Part shown: piece after piece, positions 28,292-35,944 of the stretch
How positions within the stretch are numbered: position 1 is the first letter of the stretch
How the letters are laid out: every line of letters begins with the position of its first letter
Assembly (NCBI GenBank): GCA_039111635.1
Contig: JBCAQO010000070.1
Span: 1-35,944, forward strand
Reading direction: 5' to 3'
Length of the DNA: 35,944 nt
Source of the DNA: Heterobasidion occidentale
Taxonomy: Eukaryota > Basidiomycota > Agaricomycetes > Russulales > Bondarzewiaceae
Translations under genes and position numbers: made by a program
The notes under the pieces: model-generated
What the model saw: only the letters and a program-made list of their open reading frames with translations
Databases searched by the model: none
Told to the model about the DNA's origin: nothing

Positions 28292-28299
28292 CTTATATA
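28292..28299 (-). promoter_or_regulatory. TATA box between Pol and 3' ORF of element C
   Basis: TATATAAG on the minus strand lies 5 bp beyond the Pol stop (28305) and about 50 bp before the ATG at 28245. The leader AGGAGACGTCTCTCTCCC is palindromic in part. It parallels the box at 14308. Confidence 0.5.
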
Positions 28300-28304
28300 C
28301 CTTT

Positions 28305-28501
28305 CTAAAGCCTAATCGCCGCAGGTTGGGGCTTGTCTGGATAGCTTTCATGAAACTCGCGAAGCGCCTCATTGGCTGTATCTTTGAGGAGGGCAAAGGG
28401 TTCCCAGGTGTTATCGGCTTTGGAGTATCCGACCCACTTGACGAGGTACTTGGTCCCCCGTCCCTGGCGTTTTGAATCCAGAATGGCCTCCACTTCGTAG
28501 T
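28305..28501 (-). pseudogene. pol: Pol 3' end of element C: chromodomain, cut by element B
   Basis: The minus-strand frame reads NNYEVEAILDSKRQGRG, TKYLVKWVGYSKADNTWEP, then ALREFHESYPDKP and a TAG at 28305. This is a complete chromodomain with the usual Y, W and W aromatic positions. Upstream Pol is missing because element B inserted directly in front (28502). It is clearly different from the A and B chromodomains, showing that C is a separate chromovirus lineage. The tail after the domain is short and lacks the HPIGKKLL unit. Confidence 0.85.
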
Positions 28502-29335
28502 TGTTAGGACCGCGTCCTAACACGTGCTTCGCACGTGAATGGATGGGCTGGTCAAGTGCTTCGGACTTGTTGCAGACTTGGACCGTTTTCCATGACTCCT
28601 TACCATTTACATGCTAAAGTATGAACGCTGGCTTCTGGTTCCTGATTCTTGATGTGGACAGACATTGGTTCCTGACCCCCGTTCCTGGTTCTTGATCGAT
28701 CGAAGATGTGGATGGACATTAGTGATTCGGATTACTATATTTGGTTACATGGCAGGTCGATGAGGCATTCTAGCTTACGGATCTCGATCGTGGACTTCGG
28801 TACCTGAGAAGCGCACGGACCAGATCTTGATCCTGCCCTAGACACTTCTGTACGTAAATAGCCGAGATGAGCTTCTAAGAAGCTCAGCTCGTTCACCTGT
28901 AATACACTCGATCTCTGCACTGCACCCGGCGTCTGGCTACCTTCCTAGCCCACGCTTCGTGATCTCTGTCAGATCTGAGAAACTCTTTGCACGGTCTGAC
29001 GAAGCACTGGACTCGTCTCCTTCCCTCCCCTCCCTCTACTCATCCGCTTCTATACCGGGCTAGCTGCCTTCCGCGTTCTCAGTTGGACACCCCCTCGTGT
29101 CATCTGTTGGACAGGAGAAGATCATCCGGTTCCTGCTCATCATCGAGAAGACCTCAAAGATCACCTTCTCAATCTCTTCGAGAACAAAGCCGACAGCGAC
29201 CCCGAGTTCCTTGAAAGAGCCCAAAGACGATCTATCGTCTTCATCCATTGGAGTCTATGACTATACGAACCAGTGGAGGTTTAGCCTAGGGACCCCTTCG
29301 TGCATCGGTGCACGTGATAGGTCTCCGACCTAACA
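28502..29335 (+). mobile_element. 5' LTR of element B
   Basis: This 834-bp LTR starts and ends with the same palindrome pairs as 6508 and is followed by the primer site. The left flank is GTAGT (28497-28501) within the C chromodomain gene, so B inserted into C. The TATA-like region TACGTAAATAGCC precedes AGCTCGTTCA (28886-28895). Its sequence is of the same subfamily as the LTRs at 6508 and 4333. Confidence 0.93.
28886..29260 (+). pseudogene. Leader module 1 of element B (LTR-encoded)
   Basis: This is the same protein as at 6898-7299, damaged by a missing C near 29019, which shifts the frame in the SSPFPP segment, and by a CGA-to-TGA change at 29258 after FIHWSL. The rest is preserved. The ATG at 29257 exists only because of that C-to-T change. 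Confidence 0.45.
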
Positions 29336-29351
29336 CTTGAACGAGCTCTTT
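29336..29351 (+). other. Self-priming primer-binding site of element B
   Basis: CTTGAACGAGCTCTTT follows the LTR end; TGAACGAGCT (29338-29347) is the exact reverse complement of AGCTCGTTCA at 28886-28895. This repeats the arrangement of element A. Confidence 0.75.
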
Positions 29352-29871
29352 TATCCCTACTCTATTCAAGCTGGATCCCCAGCAGCGACAGCTCTTTCTC
29401 TCATCCGTCAACAACATTTTAGCAATCGCCAACAGGGTAAACCTAACGGCCACCCCAGCAGCCACTCCTCAAGGAAGAATAAACTACCCCGGAGCTATAG
29501 AGGTCGCAAGACACCGGAACCCAGGAAAGGTTTATTCAGGAATAGCCACACTCAGGCTACAACAAGCACCCGAAATATTTATAGACCTCCTTAAAACTGG
29601 ATATAGATTTTCCGGGATTTGCTTCGTCAACGAACCAAAGACACCGTTCACCCTCACGGACAACGGAGAGCCCAACGTCATCAGAGCAAGGAACTGCGTC
29701 GAGATACACGACGGAAGACCAGACGATTTCCCCGTCGCCATTATCCCCGATCTCAGAAGAACCATCGCAAGGAATATCAACACAGACGGAATCAGAGCGG
29801 AACTCGTCAAGACCAAGGAGAACAGAGACCACGTCTCAATCCTCATCCACTGGACCTTCTCCTCAACCTAG
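29341..29871 (+). CDS. Leader module 2 of element B, no ATG
   Basis: The frame is open to TAG at 29869 with no ATG. It is the homologue of 7336-7875: LFLSSVNNILAIANRVN, VYSGIATLRLQQAPEIF, GYRFSGICFVNEPKTPF, VEIHDGRPDDFP and HVSILIHWTFSST. Differences from A include four extra residues (TPAA) and conservative exchanges such as I/V and R/K. A one-base deletion near 29355 shifts the first codons relative to A. The stop position is the same in both copies. Confidence 0.48.
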   Translation, partial: TSSFIPTLFKLDPQQRQLFLSSVNNILAIANRVNLTATPAATPQGRINYPGAIEVARHRNPGKVYSGIATLRLQQAPEIFIDLLKTGYRFSGICFVNEPKTPFTLTDNGEPNVIRARNCVEIHDGRPDDFPVAIIPDLRRTIARNINTDGIRAELVKTKENRDHVSILIHWTFSST

Positions 29872-30131
29872 AAAACACACTGGAAGCTCCTAACTCCCCA
29901 CCAGTCCGAACAGAAATTGAAGGGATCGTCTTTATTGTCAGAAGAGGAGAGTTCGCCCACAAAACTTATCATCTCCGAACCCTCATCTCGGGGCACACAT
30001 TCTCCGAGATCATCCAGCTCATCGACCAAATTGATATTTCCATCAACGAAATTATCAAAAGGGACCCAGACTTACAGGAAGCATTACAAGCCGGAAGAAG
30101 ACAGGCAGTACCCTTCTTCTTCAAAGAATAA
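29871..30131 (+). CDS. Leader module 3 of element B, no ATG
   Basis: This homologue of 7876-8136 is nearly identical in protein (one I for T change in QLIDQ.D) and has the same TAA end. A missing G at the module 2/3 border places it one base out of frame with module 2, unlike in A. The longer frame starting at 29619 runs through module 2 in the wrong phase and is a shadow in that part. Confidence 0.48.
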   Translation, partial: ENTLEAPNSPPVRTEIEGIVFIVRRGEFAHKTYHLRTLISGHTFSEIIQLIDQIDISINEIIKRDPDLQEALQAGRRQAVPFFFKE

Positions 30132-31676
30132 AGAACCACGGACGAAGTCGCAGCGGGATACCCTCCCGGCTACCGAACGGACCCAGCAGAAGTCTACGGA
30201 GATTTACCCGAAGACGTCGACAAGGATCAACTTTATTACGACGAAAGGAAAGAACACTTCTACTACACGGGAATCCTCACCGGATTTTTCAAACACCAAG
30301 GAAAGAGCGAATATGAATACGCGGCTTGGGGAGGAGAGACCGTCCACGCAGGACCCGACCTACACCTCATTAAGATCGAGGACTACATCGCAAGAAAGAC
30401 CTTCGACAAGCCTGAATCACCGACAAATAGGCATCGTGACTCGCCAAGACCGCACATACATACTCTACCCAGAGAAACAGCCAGTGGAAGTCGAATCTCT
30501 AGAAGAAACACGCCCGCTACATCCCCCTTACAGGAAACCACTCCCCAAGAAGACTTCCGAGCCCCAACACCGGAGTTTGTCCCCGAACCGGAGTATTTTG
30601 AAGCACCAAGTGGAAATCCGGAACCACCTGACGATCCAGAGCCCCCGCCCGATACAATGTCGGCAGATACTGGAGGTAATAAGTCCAAGGGACCAGCTAT
30701 GGCCAAACCCACCACCTTCAATGGAAACAGAAAATGAACCGAGCAATTCCTCCACGAAATCGACCTGATGTTCCTGGCTAGGAAGAAGGATTATGCGAAC
30801 GAATTCGCCAAAATCGCTTACGCGCTATCGTATATGAAGGAAGGCTCAGCAGGGATATGGGCAAGAAACTTTACTCAGGCCAGGAACACGCTGAAGGATT
30901 GGAACAAATACACTTGGGCAGAGACGGTTGGCTATACATCCGTCCGCAAAAAGATAGCCACCGACTTCGAGGAATTCAACAAAGAAGCCGAAGCTCGCGA
31001 CAAACTGGCCCGAGTCAATCAGGGAAAGGAATCGTTTAACACCTACCTTCAGCTGTTTGAACAGCTCGCGGCGCTTGCCAGTGTAGACGAAGAAACCAAG
31101 AAAACCCATTTTCTGCGAGGACTCAAGTGGGAGTTGGCAAAAGGAATTTATGAAGATCCCTCTAAAGACGGGACATGGGAAGAACTAGTCGAGAAGGCCA
31201 AGAAACACGAAAGGATGCGCATCGCAAGGGACAGAGCATACGACCTCTGAAAAGGAAAATTCCAAATCTACACGCCGCATACGTTTTACGACGAAAGGGC
31301 ACCCCCACGGCACGATAGGGAGCCCCAATATGAACCTATGGATGTAGACGCAGCAGAAATGGAGGCCGATGCTGTCCGAACTCGCTTCAAGAAGCTTACC
31401 CTGGCGGAGAGAGATCAACTTGCCAAAGAAGGCAAGTGCTTCTTTTGCAAGAAGCCCGGGCACATGGCGCACAACTGTCCCTCTCGACCCAAGAGAAGAT
31501 TCCAACCCCCCCGTCGCAGACCAGTGCGCGAAGCGAAAATGGACGAAGGACAATTCGACGATGAAGACGTCGAAGAAGGAAAAAACAGAGTCAACCACAT
31601 CCGTCAGATGATGATGGGACTTAGCATGGAAGAAATCGAGGAAGTTCGAGCCTTTAGCGACTCGAAGAATTTTTAA
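30132..31676 (+). pseudogene. gag: Gag of element B with AUG-less extension
   Basis: The frame is open from the TAA at 30129. The extension matches A (VYGDLPEDVDKDQLYYDERK, HFYYTGILTGFF, VEDYIARKTF-type segment) and leads into ATG 30657 (MSADTGGNKSKGP). The capsid and nucleocapsid follow; the zinc knuckle is at 31437-31478, with a histidine in place of one inter-cysteine cysteine of copy A but all metal ligands present. TGA codons at 30735 (CGA in A) and 31248 (CGA in A) inactivate it. At the position of A's stop at 9025, B has CAG. Confidence 0.88.
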
Positions 31677-31707
31677 AGCCTCTCCCATCGGCAGCGGATG
31701 TGGAGAG
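31668..31707 (+). promoter_or_regulatory. Probable -1 frameshift signal of element B
   Basis: AAT TTT TAA at the Gag end and the stem CTCTCCCATC / GATG-T-GGAGAG (31680-31707) are identical to copy A, with the Pol frame again at -1. Conservation in a copy that has diverged elsewhere supports function, although the two elements are close relatives. Confidence 0.62.
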
Positions 31708-32560
31708 TAGGATTCTTGCAGGAAATCGGTACGCTCCTCTGGCCAGTAAAGATGCTGACCAAGAGCATGGACATCCAGATGTATTGTATCTTTCGGAAAT
31801 GAAATCACATGGTGCACCATCCCTCAGACTCGAGACAATGCTCATAGGCAAGAATAGAAAAGCTGCTACACAGGCACCTAGTGACAGGAGCCACTGGAAT
31901 TCTCATGCACCCTCACTTCGTAGAAACGCATCGAAACACACAACAAAACCCCCACCCCTATCCCAGTCAGTACGGTCCAGAACACCGAGTTCAAGGGAGG
32001 ACCTATTACACGATTCGCCAATCTCAAACTACAGGTTCTAGGCGAAAAAGGGGGGTCGCATACAGAATCAGCAAGATTCTATATTGCGGAAATAGGAAAA
32101 GAGGACGTCATTTTAGGAACCGACTGGTTATTAGAACGTAACCCCAGAGTCGACTGGCATGCCTACGGGCTACACTTTACCAGATGCCCGCCCTCCTGCC
32201 AAATAAAGGAGGACCGGTAAAAGCTAGAAGAGCTACAAGAAAACAGGACATCCCAAACCAAGCATCCGGCGCATGAAACAGTACCCTCAAACGGGCGACT
32301 ACTCAATACCATGCAAAAAAGCCGGGAAAAGCAGTACCAGGCCGGAAAGTGGGAAACACCACAGTACCACATCCGCGGACAATACCTACAAGTCCGGAGT
32401 TCACAACTCGCAGGTTGAATGCCGAACGTCTGAAGCCCGAACCAGAAATTACAAGGTTCCGACATGGGGCTGAAGAAGACGTTCCGGAGGACGGTGACGG
32501 ACTTCGGCACTTCCCTCCAAGGATCTTGAAGAGATGGAGTCTACCTCGTTAGATGCCTAG
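31676..32560 (+). pseudogene. pol: Pol of B: protease region
   Basis: The -1 frame begins as in A and keeps VESRILAGNRYAPLASKDAD. The active site is destroyed: where A has CTGGTGGACAGTGGAGCC, B reads CCTAGTGACAGGAGCC, losing the DSG triplet and the frame. B retains the roughly 30 bp that A lost near 32010, and the segment VILGTDWLLE at about 32110. Several further single-base deletions between 32160 and 32530 break the linker. Confidence 0.8.
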
Positions 32561-33760
32561 ATACGGGAACATTACAGGCACTGGAATTATACAACGACTC
32601 CGAAGAAGGCATCAATATACATCGCGCCGAAACCACGGAACTTCCACACGCCAACACACCGGCTCAAGGAAGCAAACCTGCCAAAGCACCGACAGGGAAA
32701 CAAACAAAGCACACCAACTCGCAAAGGCTTGCAGAAGAAGCTGCCAAAGGGAAACCCGAACTATCCTTCGAAGAAATAGTACCGAAGGAATACTGGAATT
32801 ACAGGAAGGTTTTTGAAGGTCGACCAAAGGGACAGCTACCGCTCTCTCGACCTTGGGATCACAAAATAGAGATCAAAGAAGGAATGGATCACTCGCTCAA
32901 ACCCAAGCTATACAGTCTTAGCCCTGGAGAGCAAGTGGAACTCAAGAAATTCATAGATGAAAACCTCCAAAAGGATTCATCAGAGAATCCAAATCGCACA
33001 TGGCATCCCCATTCTTCTTCATCAAGAAAAAAGAATGGGAAACTACGACCAGTAATGGACTATCGCAAACTCAATGAAATAACGATCAAGAACAAGTACC
33101 CTTTGCCGATTATTCAAGAATTACTGGACCTTCTAGCCGAAGCCGTGTACTTTTCACTAATGGATGTTGATACAGGATATAACAACGTACGCATGAAGGA
33201 AGGAAGCGAGAAACTGGCCGCGTTCGTCACCAATTTAGGAATGTACGAACCTCTGGTGATGTTCTTTGGATTAACCAACTCGCCGGCAACATTCCAAACC
33301 ATGATGAATGCCCTCTTCAAAGACCTTATCTACGCCGGATTAGTGGCAATCTATATGGACGACATCCTAGTATTCTCTAAAACAATGGACGACCACATTA
33401 AAACAGTTCGAAAGGTTCTACAGATCTTACAGGACAACGATCTGTACCTACAACCTTCGAAATGCCACTTTCACAAAAAGAAAATCGACTATCTTGGATA
33501 TGTTATATCACACGGACATCTAGAAATGGACCCAATTAAAGTGGCCGGCATTATGGACTGGCCAACACCTGGAAAAGTCAAGGAAGTGCAATCGTTTTTA
33601 GGTTTTTGCAACTTTTATCGCAGGTTTATCAAAGATTACTCAAAGATAGCACGACCGCTATTTGAGTTAACACAGAAAGAACGCACCTGGGATTGGACAC
33701 CAGCATGCGAAGAAGCGTTTCAAACGCTAAAACAAATATTTACAGAATCTCCGGTGCTCG
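32561..33760 (+). pseudogene. pol: Pol of B: reverse transcriptase
   Basis: The frame through FEEIVPKEYWNYRKVFEG and RPKGQLPLSRPWDH is intact here, whereas A has a stop. Reverse transcriptase motifs are complete with YMDD at 33352-33363. A missing base near 32970 and an extra A near 33030 cancel each other and replace about 24 residues (DSSENPNRTWHPHSSSSR in place of GFIRESKSHMASPFFFIK), removing a conserved part of the fingers region. The domain is therefore probably inactive although the frame is open. Confidence 0.93.
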
Positions 33761-34130
33761 TTATGCCAGACACAAGGAACCCGTTTCGCATTGAATGCGA
33801 CGCTTCTGACTTCGCCACCGGAGCAGTATTATCACAAGTCGCCAAAGATGGAAAATGGCACCCATGTGCTTATATTTCCAAGTCGCTCTCACAACGGAAC
33901 GCAAACTACCCAATCTATGATAAAGAGTTGCTAGCGGTCGTTCGAGCTTTTGAAGCCTGGCGACACTATTTGGAGGGCGCCGACCACCCGGTAGACGTCT
34001 GGACGGACCACAAGAACCTCGAATGGTTCCGTTCAAGCCCAAACTAAACCGTCGACAAGCACGATGGTCACTCTACCTCTCGCGTTTCGACTACAAGTTG
34101 ACGCACAAGGCAGGAGTCACTAATAAATCC
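33761..34130 (+). pseudogene. pol: Pol of B: RNase H
   Basis: This continues the reverse transcriptase frame with FRIECDASDFATGAVLSQ, YPIYDKELLAVVRAFEAW and WTDHKNLEWF. A compensated change gives SLSQRNANYPI in place of PLSPTERNYPI. A deletion near 34035 (TTCAAGCCCAAACT against TCAAGCCAGAAATT) shifts the frame and gives the TAA at 34045; the following sequence continues in another frame from 34023. Confidence 0.9.
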
Positions 34131-34399
34131 GACGGTCTGTCACGGCGTCCAGACCATAAAAAGGGGGTGGAATTTGACAATTCAGGCGAAACACTCTTGG
34201 AGCCCAAACTTTTCAATAACACAGAAAAAATCCAAAGACCTTTCGCAGAAATCAATGCCATTAATACAGACAACAGTTGGGACCCTCACCAAATACTTCA
34301 CATCAGGGCAACTGGACGAGGAGGCGTTACCATAATAGACGACGACCTTCGGAAACGAATCATTGAAGAAAATAGGAAAGACGAATGGCTATTAGAAAC

Positions 34400-35640
34400 C
34401 TTAGCCAAGATTAAAACTTTAGGACCTCGGAACATGAAGAAAGGTTTACAAGAATGGAACGAAGAAGAAGGATTGGTCCTTCATCGAGGAAAGATATATG
34501 TCCCTCGAAACAAACAACTTCGTCAAGATATCATCAAATTAAACCATGACAATCTAGCAGCAGGACATCCAGGACAAAGAGGAACTCTAGCCTTAGTCGG
34601 ACAGGAATTTACTTGGCCAGGAATACCAAACACAGTTCACCAATATGTGGAAGGATGCGCCATCTGTCAATCTACCAAGAACGACACACATCCTACCATG
34701 GTACCATTACAACCAACAGAAATCCCAGATCGACCCTTCGGAACAATAACCATGGATTTTATTACAGATCTACCAGAATCAAATGGATACGACTCGCTAC
34801 ATGTAGTAACCGATCGATTCACCAAAACCGCAGTAATAACTCCATGCCTGAAAACCATTGACTCGGATGGAACGGCCAAAATCTTGCTAGAAAACACCTG
34901 GAGACGCTATGGATTGCCAGATAAAATCATATCGGATAGAGGAACTCAATTCGCTTCAAAAGTAGCGCAAGCCCTGCTCAAAGAATTAGGAATCAAATCT
35001 GCTTTAAGCACAGCCTATCACCCGCAGACGGACGGTGCTACTGAACGAATGAATCAGGAACTGGAACAATACCTAAGAGCATTTTGCAGCTCTTCACAGG
35101 ACGATTGGGCCGGACTAATCCCCTACGCGGAATACCCACAACACCCATCAGCACTCAGCCACGCAGAAGTCACCATTTGAACTTCTCCATGGATATCAAC
35201 CACGGGCTTACCCAGCCATCATCGGAAACACGAAGTCCCCACCGCCGACGCTCGCCTCGAAGCTCTGCAACGTGCTAGGAAGGAAGCACAAGCCAGCCTC
35301 GAAATAGCAGCCGAAGCCATGAGGATCCAGCACGACCGTTTTGGAACGGACCTGCCGCCTTTCAAGAAAGGAGATCAAGTATGGCTTGATGGGAAGAACA
35401 TCCACACCGATCACCCATCAGAGAAACTAAGACCCAAACGCTTTGGGCCATTTGAAATCACTGACACCATAGGAAATGTCAACTTCAGGTTGAAACTGCC
35501 CAACAGCTGGAAGCGCATTCACGACGTCTTCCATGCTAGTCGACTCACGCCCTACAAGGAAAACGAAGTCTATGGCCCGAACTACCCCAAACCGGCTCCG
35601 GACCTGATCGAAGGGCAAGAAGAATTCGAAGTCGAAGCCA
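34400..35640 (+). pseudogene. pol: Pol of B: integrase
   Basis: The open frame 34023-35180 contains the HHCC finger (HDNLAAGHPG through CAICQ) and the full DD35E core: D at 34755, D at 34935 and E at 35043. It lacks the four stops found in A. A frame change near 35132 (GAATACCCACAAC against GAATATGCCCACAAC) and another near 35235 break the C-terminal domain, which resumes at about 35319 with KLRPKRFGPFEI and WKRIHDVFHASRL. It is the best-preserved integrase core in the window. Confidence 0.93.
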
Positions 35641-35944
35641 TTGTCAGAGCTAGGCGCTTCGGACGATGGAAGATCTTGCAGTACCTGATCAAATAGAAGG
35701 GCTACCCGGAATCGGACAACTCTTGGGAAGCCGCGGCAAACGTCACTAACGCACGAGAAGCCATAAAGGACTTAACCGCCGGCACCCCTCGGGCAGTCAA
35801 AGGAATGGAAGCCTCCATTCTGGCCCTGGTGATCGAATTAGAACTCAATAGAGTAGCCGAAGAAGATCAAATCAGAAAGAAGCTCGAGAAGCATCCAATC
35901 GGAAAGAAGTTCTCGCTACAGGATTACTATCCCCCAGATCATGG
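35640..35944 (+). pseudogene. pol: Pol of B: chromodomain and tail (to window end)
   Basis: RRFGRWKILQYLIK is followed by a TAG at 35694 in place of TGG, then GYPESDNSWEAAANVTNARE. A deletion near 35775 (GACTTAACC against GACTTCTACC) shifts the frame. The KKLEKHPIGKK unit begins near 35877 and is frame-shifted before the window ends. Whether B carries ORF3 cannot be seen. Confidence 0.85.

Overview
The window is a nest of Ty3/gypsy-type LTR retrotransposons (chromoviruses: integrase followed by a chromodomain) and of their solo LTRs. No host gene is visible. The Tf1/sushi-like layout, short promoters and absence of recognisable introns suggest a filamentous fungus, probably a basidiomycete; this is inference, since no species marker is present. 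Almost every reading frame carries stops or frameshifts, so the region looks like old, silent, repeat-rich chromatin.

Layout. 1-3168: 3' end of a chromovirus ('family 2'): integrase tail, chromodomain, helical repeats, an acidic 3' ORF, polypurine tract and an 805-bp LTR. 3169-6507: internal 3' region of a second element type ('C', plus orientation), interrupted by two solo LTRs of the main family ('A'), each with perfect 5-bp target duplications. 6508-14169: A-type element: LTR, self-priming site, four leader/Gag modules, Gag, frameshift signal and Pol. 14148-16893: small hydrophobic ORF, internal TATA box, a further ORF with a CCHC zinc knuckle (ORF3), polypurine tract and a 3' LTR of a different subfamily. 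16894-20504: C-type LTRs and internal sequence with a nested A solo LTR and an unrelated solo LTR. 20505-22475: minus-strand A-type 3' LTR and ORF3. 22476-28501: minus-strand C element: LTR, 2.6 kb array of a 22-bp motif alternating with hairpins, a 3' ORF split by a 1.07-kb insertion, a TATA box and a chromodomain. 28502-35944: second A-type element ('B'), running off the window.

How the parts work together. A and B appear to be transcribed from a TATA box in the LTR. The 5' end of the transcript (AGCTCGTTCA) is complementary to the sequence just inside the LTR, as in the Tf1 self-priming mechanism. The 1.76-kb leader has almost no AUG in any frame (three in A, two in B, none shared), yet encodes related small domains, one inside the LTR, separated by stop codons. 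Gag begins at the first shared AUG. Pol lies in the -1 frame behind a U-run and a strong stem-loop.

The most unusual features are the AUG-free modular leader, the LTR-encoded domain found in two diverged LTR families, the separately promoted ORF3 behind the chromodomain, and the motif/hairpin array of element C.
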